Positions 1 to 8,220 of a stretch of 21,669 nt of DNA are shown piece after piece. Each line of letters starts with the position of its first letter. Position 1 is the stretch's first letter. The position numbers and the translations under genes are program-made. The DNA is from JAPLDP01 sp964628285. GTDB lineage: Bacteria; Bacteroidota; Bacteroidia; Bacteroidales; JAGONC01. The stretch is taken from the NCBI GenBank assembly GCA_964628285.1, contig CAZVNP010000054.1, positions 1 to 21,669 of the forward strand, given 5' to 3'. Below the pieces are notes generated by a model. That model did not search any database, had not been told where the DNA came from, and saw only the letters and a list, made by a program, of their open reading frames with translations.

Positions 1-12
1 ATCGGCCATCGC

Positions 13-1383
13 TCAATCGTGCAATCTTCTTCCCTCCCGCCGGTACGACCACACCATCACCCCCACTGCGGCTGCCAGCAGGAGCATGGCGACTGAAAAG
101 GTAATTGTAAATCCCGCCAGCTTGTACAGGAAAACGCCCAGGGTGGGTGCCATCGCTCCCCTCACGCCGGTGAGGATGAGATGTACTGACTGGTAATCAC
201 CGGCCTCCCCGCGCGGACAGAAATAGGCTGACCCGATATACCAGATCAGCTGGAGAGCGGCGGTGAAGATCCCCATGAAAATAACATAAAGGATCAACAG
301 GTAAACGATCCTTATCCCGTGAAAATCGAACGAGAAAGGAAGGTATTCCGACAAGGCGATGAACAGAATGGCCAGGAGCATGGATAAAAAAGTGATGACA
401 CTAAATTTCCGTGGGTCTATCCTGCCCAGCAGGCGGCCGAAAAAGGGTAGTAAAAGTATTGACAACAGGTTGAAACCATTTTTGTAAAAGGCCACGCTTG
501 AATAATTCAGATGTAGGGCGCGGTCGAAAAAGATGGTGACCACGGCATTACTGATCATGTAAGCAAAGCCGTAAGCCATGAAACCGATCTCAAAATGACG
601 GAAGGGAGCGTTCACTTTGAGTATCTTCGTCAGACCACGTACCGACAAACCTACCGACTGCCAGAAACTGTCCCAGCCTTTTGACAGATAGGCCGTTCTC
701 TTACGCTCCTTCGCAGTCATCCCGTTTTTTACTGCCGACAGTTCCGTGCCGGTTTCCAATACGCCATCGCCAATCATTGACAATAATCCGATGGAAAATA
801 TGCCCATAACGCCCATGACCGGAAAAATGTAAGTGAAAGCATAATTGTCATGGTCGAGCAGCAGACCATAGAGAAAAGTGGTCACCAGCATGACGATCCG
901 GTTGGCGGCCGTGGCATAACCGTACAACACACCGAAATTGATGTGCTCATAGGCATGCTTCAGGAAAAGATTAATATAGGGGTAAACCACCGGCGTGGAC
1001 AGATAGTAGACCAGAAAAATGAATAAAAAAACCAGGTGGCAGGCTGAGCAACCTGTTAAAGCATGCCCGCTCCGTGGAAAAAAAATAAGCAGAAGCAAGG
1101 GCAGCCGTGTGACCAGGCCGGTTAACCTCAGAAATTTCCGTTTATCACGGATGCGTTTCAGAAATTCATTGGCGAAGATCAACAGAAGGTATATCAGCAC
1201 GCTGAACTGGAACAGTATACCCATCTCATAGGCTGAACCTTTCAGGCTTTTAAGGAACACGAATTCATTCAGTATCAGAATACCTGCCAGTACCCCCTCA
1301 AGCACCGAATACCAGAAATGAAGCCGGAAGATGCGTTTTTCCCGGTCATTCAAACTTAACCGCCTGAATGGCAGAAGATTCAT
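13..1383 (-). CDS. MFS-type multi-spanning membrane transporter
   Basis: The 456-residue protein is strongly hydrophobic, with about 12 predicted membrane helices in two halves. A polar cytosolic-type loop at about residues 205-255 separates the halves, as in major facilitator superfamily carriers. Short basic loops such as RIRDKRKF (about 77-84) and GRLLGRIDPRKF in the second half fit the MFS inter-helix positions. It would act in the inner membrane; the substrate cannot be read from the sequence. The ATG at 1383 is followed by a basic amphipathic leader (MNLLPFRRLSLNDREKR) before the first helix, a reasonable start. The gene is transcribed away from the TPR gene, and no clear TAnnTTTG element was found upstream. 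The topology is solid; the family assignment is by overall pattern only. Confidence 0.75.
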   Translation of the reverse strand: MNLLPFRRLSLNDREKRIFRLHFWYSVLEGVLAGILILNEFVFLKSLKGSAYEMGILFQFSVLIYLLLIFANEFLKRIRDKRKFLRLTGLVTRLPLLLLIFFPRSGHALTGCSACHLVFLFIFLVYYLSTPVVYPYINLFLKHAYEHINFGVLYGYATAANRIVMLVTTFLYGLLLDHDNYAFTYIFPVMGVMGIFSIGLLSMIGDGVLETGTELSAVKNGMTAKERKRTAYLSKGWDSFWQSVGLSVRGLTKILKVNAPFRHFEIGFMAYGFAYMISNAVVTIFFDRALHLNYSSVAFYKNGFNLLSILLLPFFGRLLGRIDPRKFSVITFLSMLLAILFIALSEYLPFSFDFHGIRIVYLLILYVIFMGIFTAALQLIWYIGSAYFCPRGEAGDYQSVHLILTGVRGAMAPTLGVFLYKLAGFTITFSVAMLLLAAAVGVMVWSYRREGRRLHD

Positions 1384-1695
1384 CCGGAAGAGCTTTCCCC
1401 GAAATTAAGGAAATTCATTTACATGAAAGGAAACCAGGGTGGGACCACCCTACCCTCGTCACCACTTTCGCCGAAGGCGTGGACCGGTGCTGCCGCGATC
1501 ATGTCCCCGGCGGTGGAACGGCATACATGATGCATGAGTTGAATCCATTTAAATACCCGAAAATCTTTTAAGATGTTAAAATAAAAACGTATGTTGAACA
1601 AACCACCTGATAGCCTGTTTGCCTCAAATGTTTTCATTGATATTTTTTTATTTTTGCAGCTGAAAACTGAAATAAAAACCAAACAAAGTCGAATC
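1384..1695. other. Divergent intergenic region, no gene seen
   Basis: About 310 bp lie between the divergently transcribed transporter and TPR genes. The only element I can support is the promoter-like -7 box at 1649-1656, facing the TPR gene. Open frames here, including a 35-codon upstream extension of the TPR frame from 1591, look non-coding: the extension lacks a signal peptide and overlaps the promoter. Confidence 0.6.
1649..1656 (+). promoter_or_regulatory. Bacteroidota -7 promoter element of the TPR gene
   Basis: TATTTTTG matches TAnnTTTG exactly and lies 40 nt upstream of the chosen ATG at 1696. A TTTG at 1618-1621 is 27 nt upstream, longer than the usual spacing of about 19-21, so the -33 element is uncertain. 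Confidence 0.5.
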
Positions 1696-2673
1696 ATGAA
1701 AAAAACAACAGTGAAATTACTCGGAGCCATGACGCTCTTGCTGGGAATGGCCATCATGGTGCATGGCCAGACAGCCACCGAAGCCATCAATCTTTACAAC
1801 AATGCCGCCAAGGTGGCCAACACGGACACGAAAGCAGCCATCGCCGATTTTCTTAAGGTGCTCGATATGTGTGGCCGCATCAATGATACGGCCGCCGCTA
1901 AAGTATGCGAGCTGGCTAAATCACAGCTCCCGGCCCTTCAGTTCAATTATGCGTCCGAACTTTACAAGTCGTCACAGCTCGATTCATCGATCGCTAATTT
2001 CGAAAAGGCCTATACCTATGCCCAGATATACGGCGATGAAAAAACAGAGGGGAAAACCGCCGATATCCTGTCGAAATTATACCTCTCGCTGGGCAATAAT
2101 TATTACCGCGATGACGACTTTACCAATGCCATGACCGTTCTCAACAAGTCGTTAAAATACAATCCCAAATTTGCCAAGGTTTACTTGACTATGGGGATGA
2201 TCTATAAGAAACAGGATAACGCCGCTATGATGACCAATGCCATGGATACGGCCATCCTTTACGGCAACGAAGAGAATGACCCGCGTACCGTGGGCAGCGC
2301 ACAGAAGGTGATGAAGGATTATTTCCTCATCAGTGCCAATGGTCTGGTCAAGGACAAAGACTACAATCAGATGATCACCCTGCTCGACAAAGCCCAATCG
2401 TACGATAAGACCGATGCCAATATATATTATCTCTATGCCTTGGCCTATAACGGTCTCTCGGAATGGGACAAGGCACTGGAAGCCGCCACTACGGGCCTGG
2501 GACTGGAAGCACAGGATAACGCCGCCAAAGCTAAATTCTATTTCGAAATGGGTAACGCCTATTACGGAAAAAATGAAACGGATAAAGCCTGCACGGCATA
2601 TAAAAATGCCATGTACGGCAACTTCGTGGAGCAGGCGAAGTACCAGATCGAGACGGTGCTGAAGTGCAATTAA
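1696..2673 (+). CDS. Secreted tetratricopeptide-repeat (TPR) protein
   Basis: The protein has 325 residues from the ATG at 1696. This start is chosen over the longer in-frame ATG at 1591 because it opens a typical signal peptide: MKK, then a hydrophobic core, then a cut after about VHGQ at residue 25. The mature part is a series of helical TPR-like pairs. The clearest are LYLSLGNNYYRDDDFTNAM (about 129-147), the following KYNPKFAKVYLTMG unit, and IYYLYALAYNGLSEWDKAL plus FYFEMGNAYYGKNETDKAC in the last third. TPRs are scaffolds for protein-protein contact, and in this phylum exported TPR proteins are common in the periplasm. No enzymatic domain is visible and the partner is unknown. A heptamer repeat starts directly after the stop codon. 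Confidence 0.85.
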   Translation: MKKTTVKLLGAMTLLLGMAIMVHGQTATEAINLYNNAAKVANTDTKAAIADFLKVLDMCGRINDTAAAKVCELAKSQLPALQFNYASELYKSSQLDSSIANFEKAYTYAQIYGDEKTEGKTADILSKLYLSLGNNYYRDDDFTNAMTVLNKSLKYNPKFAKVYLTMGMIYKKQDNAAMMTNAMDTAILYGNEENDPRTVGSAQKVMKDYFLISANGLVKDKDYNQMITLLDKAQSYDKTDANIYYLYALAYNGLSEWDKALEAATTGLGLEAQDNAAKAKFYFEMGNAYYGKNETDKACTAYKNAMYGNFVEQAKYQIETVLKCN

Positions 2674-2697
2674 AAGCTGCAAGCTTCAAGCTTCAAG
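2674..2697. repeat. Period-7 tandem repeat abutting the TPR stop codon
   Basis: Three heptamer units (AAGCTGC, AAGCTTC, AAGCTTC) followed by AAG begin at the first base after the TAA at 2671-2673. Although short, it has the same period as the arrays at 13803 and 18337, and the same position relative to a stop codon as those at 13803 and 18554. Confidence 0.6.
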
Positions 2698-2766
2698 TAC
2701 AATCATCTCTTTATCTTTTACCGGGTTTTTATACCTTTAAAGCCTGAAAACCGGACAATTTAACTT

Positions 2767-3611
2767 ATGTCGCTGAAAATTAAAGCACCGGCGTTACACT
2801 GGCAGATCCTCATCGCCCTGGTGCTGGCGGTGCTGTTCGGCATCTATCTTCCCGGGAGATAAAGTATGTAAGCTGGATGGGCACTGTCTTTTTACGTGCG
2901 CTCCAGATGATCATCATGCCGCTGGTGTTCAGCTCCATCATCAGCGGTGTAACCAATATCGGCAATGCCGGCAACCTGGGCCGTCTGGGACTGAAAACGC
3001 TCATTTATTATCTCTCCACCAGCATCCTGGCCATAATGACGGGACTGATATTGGTCAACATAGTCAGGCCCGGCGTCAGTGCCGACCTTAACCTGAGGCA
3101 GGAAGCCGAACTGAACATCACCGGCCATTCTTTCAAGGACACTTTGATCCATCTCATCCCCGACAACATCTTCTCGTCGATGACACAAAATGGCGAAATG
3201 CTGGCCGTCATCCTGTTCGCCCTGCTCTTCGGTTTTTTCATCACGCGTGTGGCACCGAAACCAAGAACACAGCTCACCGGTTTTTTCAATGCCGTTTTTG
3301 ACGTGATGATGAAGGTCACCCTCTTCATCATCCGTTTCACGCCTTTCTGCATTTTCGGACTGGTGGCGGAGAAGGTCGCCCGGCAGAGTGATCTGATGGC
3401 CTTGGTACGTACATGCGGGTGTGCCCACGGCGCCGGGCTGGTGATGATCACCATCATTCTCACGGCCGTGGGGCTGCCACTGGAAGGGGTCGGACTGATC
3501 CTCGCCGTGGACCGCATCCCCGACATGTTCCGCACCGCCACCAACGTCTGGAGCGACAGCTGTGGAGCCGTGGTGATAGCCAAAACCGAAGGGGAAAGCC
3601 TTAAAGTGTGA
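2767..3611 (+). pseudogene. Dicarboxylate/amino acid:cation symporter (DAACS), degraded
   Basis: The frame from ATG 2767 encodes MSLKIKAPALHWQILIALVL and a first helix, then hits TAA at 2860-2862. Reading continues in another frame as EIKYVSWMGTVFLRALQMII and PLVFSSIISGVTNIG, the classic DAACS N-terminal region. One missing base near 2856 explains the shift. The C-terminal signature GLVMITIILTAVGLPLEG, then AVDRIPDMFRTATNVW, is also typical. Between them, at about 3405-3416, the middle of the family is absent: the hairpin with its serine-rich motif and the helix carrying NMDGT, by my estimate roughly 130 residues. The peptide AGVP (3415-3426) is out of frame with the GAGLVM that normally follows it; two extra bases at 3427-3428 account for this. 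Two frameshifts plus loss of the substrate-binding core make a functional transporter very unlikely. Confidence 0.88.
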
Positions 3612-3639
3612 GCAAGCCGGACACTTCCGACATTGTTTT

Positions 3640-6102
3640 TCATTCCAGCCGCAGAATCTTACTGCTGACAACCTGACTGCCCGTATGCAAGATACAGAGG
3701 TAGACACCGTTTTTCACCATAACGCCGTTTTCATCCCTGCCATCCCATGTGAATGTCTTTGTCCCTGCCCGGTGGTTTTCCTTTGTCAGGGTGCGTACCT
3801 GCCTGCCATACATATCATATATGATCAGGGATGAGGAAGAACCTTCGGCAAGGCTGCATTCAATGGTTGTCATGGAATGAAACGGATTGGGATAAATCCG
3901 GATGGGCTTGGGGGTTCCCCATGACGATGGCGGCATGCCCGTGGTCATATCGTCCAGGGCAAAAATCTGCACATCATCGATGTTCCATCCGCAATAGGTC
4001 CAGCCTGCATCGGTTGTGCCCATGGTCCAGCGCAGATAGACTGTGGGCTGGTTTGAAGCGGTGGCTGAAATGTCTATATCGGCATCGTCCCAGGTGCCTC
4101 CCGTCATCTCGGATTCATTGGTCCAGACTGTTGCCCAGGTGTTGCCGTCAACACTGACACGCACATAGGCATGGTCATAATCGGGGCTCTCCACACCGAG
4201 CCACCGTTTGAATTTCAGATGAATGCCATAAAGGTTGGAGCAATCAATGGTGGTGGTGAGATGCTTTTCAGAAAGATTGTTGGGATAATCACCTGCCAGG
4301 TTATACCCATAAACATTAACCCCGGTAAATCCACTCGTCGGATCCGGCGATCCATGTTCACCACCCAAACCCTGTGGCTGACCGAAGGCCCAGTCACCTT
4401 CCGTGGTCCAGCCCGGATCGACGTCGAACAACCATTCGTACTTTATCACGCCGTCGCCGACCATCAGCACGACCTTCCTGTCGGTGTCACCCAGATGCGT
4501 GGAGGTATTGAGGAAATGAACTTCAGCAGGATAGGCCCCCGCCAGTAAGCTATTCGCGTTGGTATTGATCACAATTGTGATATCGATGGTATCACCTGCG
4601 GCAAGCGTTCCCTGTTGCTCACCTTCCAGCGTTAACCAGTCCGCTGCGGAATCGCCGATGACTTCATAATCCATGGGGGTCAGACTCTTATTCTCAAGCT
4701 TATAGGTCTTACCGGCAGGTTCGAAAGGGCCCCCCACAGCACCTTGCGGTTGAAATCCTTCTGCGGGAGTGACTTTCAGGCCGGTGGTCACCGCCAGGGC
4801 CTTGATGCAAAAGTTACCCGTATGCTGATAGCCGGAAGGGTCATTGTAGTCGTAAAAGTCAAGCCACTGACCATTCTCATGGTAATAACTCTCATCGGGC
4901 GCCGCCGAGGATTCAACGATGGTTCTGTAACTGGCGCCGAGCAAAACAGGCACGTCGGATGTCCGGTCATAGGCATAACCGCCATCCGATAACTCCAGGT
5001 AAACATAAAAAACCTCTCCCTGGCTGAGTGTCACGGCATCATCCAGGTCGATCGTATGAAAACCCCTGTATTCCAATGTCCCGCTCTTGGTGGAGAGAAC
5101 ATTCTGCAACTGCGTGCCGTCAAACCCGGAGTAAACGGTAATCGTGTAATCAACGTCATTCTTGGCCGTGAAGAAACTCACGCCTCTCAACAGTTGATTG
5201 CCTGTGGCGATAAACTTGTTGAATACCCCTGAACATCCGGTCAATGTATCACGAAATCCATGATAATCGTGATAATAGATCTTATCATACGGCATAGGCA
5301 CGACGTTCAGGAAAGCGATGGCTCCCATGGCAGGATTATGACCACAGTGCTTATCATAATAAGAAATCCAGAAAAAGCCGTCCAGGCCCCAATCGGCGCC
5401 CCAGCTGTTTTTACACAGCCAGGCGCCGGGCAGCGGAGCCTGGGTCACGAGGCTGTCATCCCATCCGATGATGGCCACGGCATGATTAGGATCCAAAGGA
5501 GAAGAAGACGGCTGATAGTGGATATAGTTGACCATGAAAGCACTGCTGGAACACAGGCATGTACCCATCACACCGTTGTCCATGATGCTTTGTTTGATCA
5601 TATCGATGTCCTGCAGGCTGTCGCCTGCGGTGAACCATTCTATGTCCCTGGGGTAATAATAATGATAGCTGTCGAGATGCCTGGCGGGCGGTGTGGCATA
5701 TGACTGGCCGTCGATGTCCCTGACGGCTCCTTCGCCCCTGGACAGATATGCCGATGCCACATAGTAATCACCTCCCTGATGGACAACAAGTCCGCTACCT
5801 GAGGGAGGAACGATATCGTCATTGTTATTCTGGTTAAAACCGTTCCACCAGTCTAAGTGATACTCCGCCAGGTTGGGCTCACCGGTATCACCTGCGGCAG
5901 CCCAGTTCCCTGTTATCATAAGATTACCCTCGATGGCGGCCATGGTACCATGCGTCCAGCAGGTCCCGCCCTGCTGGCTTTTGACGGAAGTGACATAATT
6001 CTCACCATTGACATTGCGCAGGTCAAATGAAGAAGGCAGGTTCTGGGAAAAGACAGAAGCACTTGCAAGGAGAATCCCCGGCAGAAGAAAAAATAATTTC
6101 AT
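3640..6102 (-). CDS. Secreted papain-like (C1A) cysteine protease with T9SS sorting domain
   Basis: The protein has 820 residues. Order of parts: signal peptide 1-20 (cut near VFSQ); C1A peptidase domain about 24-265; a domain resembling the lectin-like module that follows many prokaryotic C1A peptidases, about 272-437; a BACON/Ig-like module about 441-547; a jelly-roll or MAM-like module about 555-716; and a type A T9SS sorting domain 733-820 with IRIYPNP and GVYLCIL. The triad is visible: Cys48 in GGTCWTHG, His207 in PNHAVAIIGW and Asn232 in KNSWGADWG. The usual GSCWAFS is changed and the oxyanion Gln is displaced (Gln43/44, not six residues before Cys). No inhibitory propeptide is evident. 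It is probably exported to the outer surface or released. The gene is convergent with the symporter pseudogene; the start is fixed by the signal peptide. Confidence 0.9.
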   Translation of the reverse strand: MKLFFLLPGILLASASVFSQNLPSSFDLRNVNGENYVTSVKSQQGGTCWTHGTMAAIEGNLMITGNWAAAGDTGEPNLAEYHLDWWNGFNQNNNDDIVPPSGSGLVVHQGGDYYVASAYLSRGEGAVRDIDGQSYATPPARHLDSYHYYYPRDIEWFTAGDSLQDIDMIKQSIMDNGVMGTCLCSSSAFMVNYIHYQPSSSPLDPNHAVAIIGWDDSLVTQAPLPGAWLCKNSWGADWGLDGFFWISYYDKHCGHNPAMGAIAFLNVVPMPYDKIYYHDYHGFRDTLTGCSGVFNKFIATGNQLLRGVSFFTAKNDVDYTITVYSGFDGTQLQNVLSTKSGTLEYRGFHTIDLDDAVTLSQGEVFYVYLELSDGGYAYDRTSDVPVLLGASYRTIVESSAAPDESYYHENGQWLDFYDYNDPSGYQHTGNFCIKALAVTTGLKVTPAEGFQPQGAVGGPFEPAGKTYKLENKSLTPMDYEVIGDSAADWLTLEGEQQGTLAAGDTIDITIVINTNANSLLAGAYPAEVHFLNTSTHLGDTDRKVVLMVGDGVIKYEWLFDVDPGWTTEGDWAFGQPQGLGGEHGSPDPTSGFTGVNVYGYNLAGDYPNNLSEKHLTTTIDCSNLYGIHLKFKRWLGVESPDYDHAYVRVSVDGNTWATVWTNESEMTGGTWDDADIDISATASNQPTVYLRWTMGTTDAGWTYCGWNIDDVQIFALDDMTTGMPPSSWGTPKPIRIYPNPFHSMTTIECSLAEGSSSSLIIYDMYGRQVRTLTKENHRAGTKTFTWDGRDENGVMVKNGVYLCILHTGSQVVSSKILRLE

Positions 6103-6414
6103 AAGATTTATTTTTTATGATTGAACTTTCCCACGAAATTATATAAAACACCGATATCATCGCGTGGTCAGAATAAAAGTCTCCTTTAGTTTGGATTTCC
6201 ACCCGGTATAAGTTATATTTGTATTGATAACAGAAAGTTGTTTATATCTGCCCTGTAGCAGAACGATAGCACAAGGCCACGTATAAACTCCGGTCCATTT
6301 CAGCCGATGACACGGTGAGAAAGGAGAGTGGGGAGCTTTCCATTATGATTAGTAAACTTACCGGATGCCGATGCCTGTAATCCAATCCTGCTATACACAT
6401 AAGGCATAAAGAAA
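6103..6414. other. Divergent intergenic region with long leader of the glycosyltransferase gene
   Basis: About 310 bp lie between the divergent protease and glycosyltransferase genes. It contains one strong plus-strand promoter (6190-6221), implying a leader of roughly 190 nt before the ATG at 6415. A tiny ORF, MISKLTGCRCL (6345-6380), lies in the leader and is cysteine-containing but otherwise unremarkable. I found no matching promoter for the protease on the minus strand and no recognisable riboswitch. Confidence 0.5.
6190..6221 (+). promoter_or_regulatory. Bacteroidota promoter (TTTG-N20-TATATTTG)
   Basis: TTTG at 6190-6193, a 20-nt spacer and TATATTTG at 6214-6221 fit the Bacteroidota housekeeping promoter consensus exactly. 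It faces the glycosyltransferase gene, whose ATG is about 193 nt further on. Confidence 0.65.
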
Positions 6415-7560
6415 ATGACAAAACGCCGTTTGTTGGTTCTTTCAGCTCCTTTTGGTCTCGGTCACATTAAAGCCGGAGAAGCGTTATGCCAATCCTATTC
6501 GGATGATTTTAACGGTGAAGCACGCCATGTGGATTTATTGAGGTATGTTTCACCACACTTCAGTCGCTGGATTGAAGAAATATATTCTCTGATGGCAAAG
6601 CATTCACTTTTAATTTACAGACTGTGTTATGAGATGTCGGACCGTCCCGGACCACCAGGGAAAAAATCCGAGTTACTGTTCGGCCTCGATAAATACAGCG
6701 CCTTGATCGATGAATTCCAGCCTGATGCCATCATCTCGACCCATTTCTTCCCTGCCGCCATTGTTTCGCACATGTATCCGCATTTTCCGATACCCAATGG
6801 CATGGTTGTGACCGATTATGTCACTCACCATTATTTGGTTAATCGCCACACCGACCTGTACTTTGTGGGTCACTGCGATATGATTGACAAGCTTAAACTT
6901 AATCACGTTGACGAATCCAGGATCAGGGTGACAGGCATCCCTGTACGCTCTGCTTTTGAAAGTGACTTAAACCGCACTGCCATGCGCCGCGCATTAGGGC
7001 TCATGACCGGTACTTTCACTTTACTTGTCATGGGGGGCGGAAATGCCTTCGGTCCGTTGGCCGACATCATTAAAACGCTGGGTAAACTTAAGGACAAGAT
7101 ACAGGTAATCACCGTTACAGGACAGAATACAAAACTATTTGATCAACTGAAAGAGCTATACAGTGAGATGAACATTAGCGGATTGGTCCTTGGATATGTG
7201 GATAATGTAAATGAGTACATGGCTGCGTCCGATCTGCTCATCTCCAAGGCAGGCGGACTGACCATCACCGAAGCAATGGCTACAGGCCTGCCGATGATCA
7301 TTATTCAGCCTGCACCGGGACAGGAAGACGGCAATACCTTTTTCTTAGAGAAGACCGGAGCCGGCATCCATGTCAAACGTGTGGGAGACCTGGACCTGGT
7401 GGTGGGTGACCTTATTAAGGATCCATCCAAACTGCAAGAGATGAAACATCATATCCGGAAAACTTTTAGATCCAATGCCGCACATAACATACTGCTTGAA
7501 ATGAATAAACTGATTGAGGTCAGAGCCATAACCATACGGTCTGTTCCGCTCTCCGCATGA
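6415..7560 (+). CDS. MGDG synthase / processive diacylglycerol-type glycosyltransferase (GT28-like)
   Basis: The protein has 381 residues. The N-terminal half resembles the MGDG-synthase acceptor domain: SAPFGLGHIKAGEAL (10-24) gives the glycine/histidine loop, and TDYVTHHYLVN (133-143) the second conserved acceptor-side block. The C-terminal half is a GT-B sugar-nucleotide domain with LLVMGGGNAFG (203-213), the donor-binding SKAGGLTITEAMATGLPMI (277-295) and PGQEDGN (301-307). Family members move glucose or galactose from a UDP-sugar to diacylglycerol at the inner face of the cytoplasmic membrane, making glycolipids; the sugar and acceptor here are not decided by the sequence. There is no signal peptide, as expected. 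The start at 6415 is directly followed by the beta-strand KRRLLVLSAP. It looks monocistronic with a long leader. Confidence 0.85.
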   Translation: MTKRRLLVLSAPFGLGHIKAGEALCQSYSDDFNGEARHVDLLRYVSPHFSRWIEEIYSLMAKHSLLIYRLCYEMSDRPGPPGKKSELLFGLDKYSALIDEFQPDAIISTHFFPAAIVSHMYPHFPIPNGMVVTDYVTHHYLVNRHTDLYFVGHCDMIDKLKLNHVDESRIRVTGIPVRSAFESDLNRTAMRRALGLMTGTFTLLVMGGGNAFGPLADIIKTLGKLKDKIQVITVTGQNTKLFDQLKELYSEMNISGLVLGYVDNVNEYMAASDLLISKAGGLTITEAMATGLPMIIIQPAPGQEDGNTFFLEKTGAGIHVKRVGDLDLVVGDLIKDPSKLQEMKHHIRKTFRSNAAHNILLEMNKLIEVRAITIRSVPLSA

Positions 7561-7689
7561 CTGATCTGCTGGTCTGTGTTTAGAACATGTATAAATAAGA
7601 GGTTAATCCCTTTATTTCATCCCACGGAGGGTCACATTTCATCCTGTTTCTGATTAACAGTAAAACGCTGTCGTTAAAAATTTCATCAG

Positions 7690-8163
7690 ATGTCCACATT
7701 GTCTTGTGCACGTATCTGGGTACATCTTTTCTGGGGTATGGACGGCCATCAAACCGGTCTTGACGAAATGGTCAGGCAGGATCTCAGCAGTTATATCTTC
7801 TTAAAAGCCGACAAACTGGGTATGGATATCGCAGCCATGAACGTCCAGCCTGACCACATACATATCCTGTTCGAGCTCCCTGCCAACACCACTGTCTCGA
7901 AAGTGGCTCAGGACCTGAAAGGCTCCACATCGAAACGGATAAGCAGTCTGGGCAACGGCCGCACCCATTTCAGCTGGCAAAAGGGATATGGAGCCTTTTC
8001 TGTCAGCTCTTCAGTGGTTGAAGTGGTCAGACGCTACATCCGTAATCAGACCGTCCATTTAAAAGGGATGACTTTTCAGGAAGAATACCGGATCTGGGCG
8101 ATGAAGTATGGCATAGGTCCGGTTGATGACAAACCGCGATGGGCCGATATGAAAACCGTTTAG
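7690..8163 (+). CDS. Y1 transposase of the IS200/RAYT type (TnpA_REP-like), standalone
   Basis: The 157-residue protein is full length for the single-domain Y1 family. It shows the N-terminal strand-forming segment (STLSCARIWVHLFWGMDGH), the HUH metal-binding motif PDHIHIL (His56, His58), the KGSTSKRI helix, FSWQKGYGAFSVS (94-106) and the catalytic tyrosine context VVRRYIRNQ with Tyr116. These enzymes nick and rejoin single-stranded DNA at hairpins. No TnpB partner is present. I saw no terminal hairpin pair or REP-like palindromes in the 129 bp upstream or 57 bp downstream, so this looks like a lone, possibly domesticated RAYT rather than a complete IS200/IS605 element. The ATG at 7690 starts the conserved N-terminus. 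Confidence 0.85.
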   Translation: MSTLSCARIWVHLFWGMDGHQTGLDEMVRQDLSSYIFLKADKLGMDIAAMNVQPDHIHILFELPANTTVSKVAQDLKGSTSKRISSLGNGRTHFSWQKGYGAFSVSSSVVEVVRRYIRNQTVHLKGMTFQEEYRIWAMKYGIGPVDDKPRWADMKTV

Positions 8164-8209
8164 GCAGACTGGAAGGTTATTTTAATAAACAGTTTTTATT
8201 ATTAATGAT

Positions 8210-8217
8210 TAATTTTG
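8210..8217 (+). promoter_or_regulatory. -7 element almost touching the start codon of the downstream gene
   Basis: TAATTTTG matches TAnnTTTG and ends 3 nt before the ATG at 8221. No convincing -33 TTTG was seen at the right distance. If active, transcription would begin at about 8221-8225, giving a leaderless mRNA or use of the later in-frame ATG at 8248. An AT-rich inverted repeat (8182-8188 with 8199-8205) lies just upstream. Confidence 0.4.
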
Positions 8218-8220
8218 CAG

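Noticed and set aside
1591..1695. Longer start for the TPR gene
   Set aside because: It would place 35 residues before a clear signal peptide and run across the TAnnTTTG element.
2892..3707. Long minus-strand open frames over the symporter pseudogene
   Set aside because: Composition is that of an antisense shadow (His/Asp-rich, no motif), and the plus-strand DAACS motifs explain the sequence.
7690..8220. Complete IS200/IS605 insertion sequence
   Set aside because: No TnpB, and no subterminal hairpins or boundary signals could be found around the Y1 gene.
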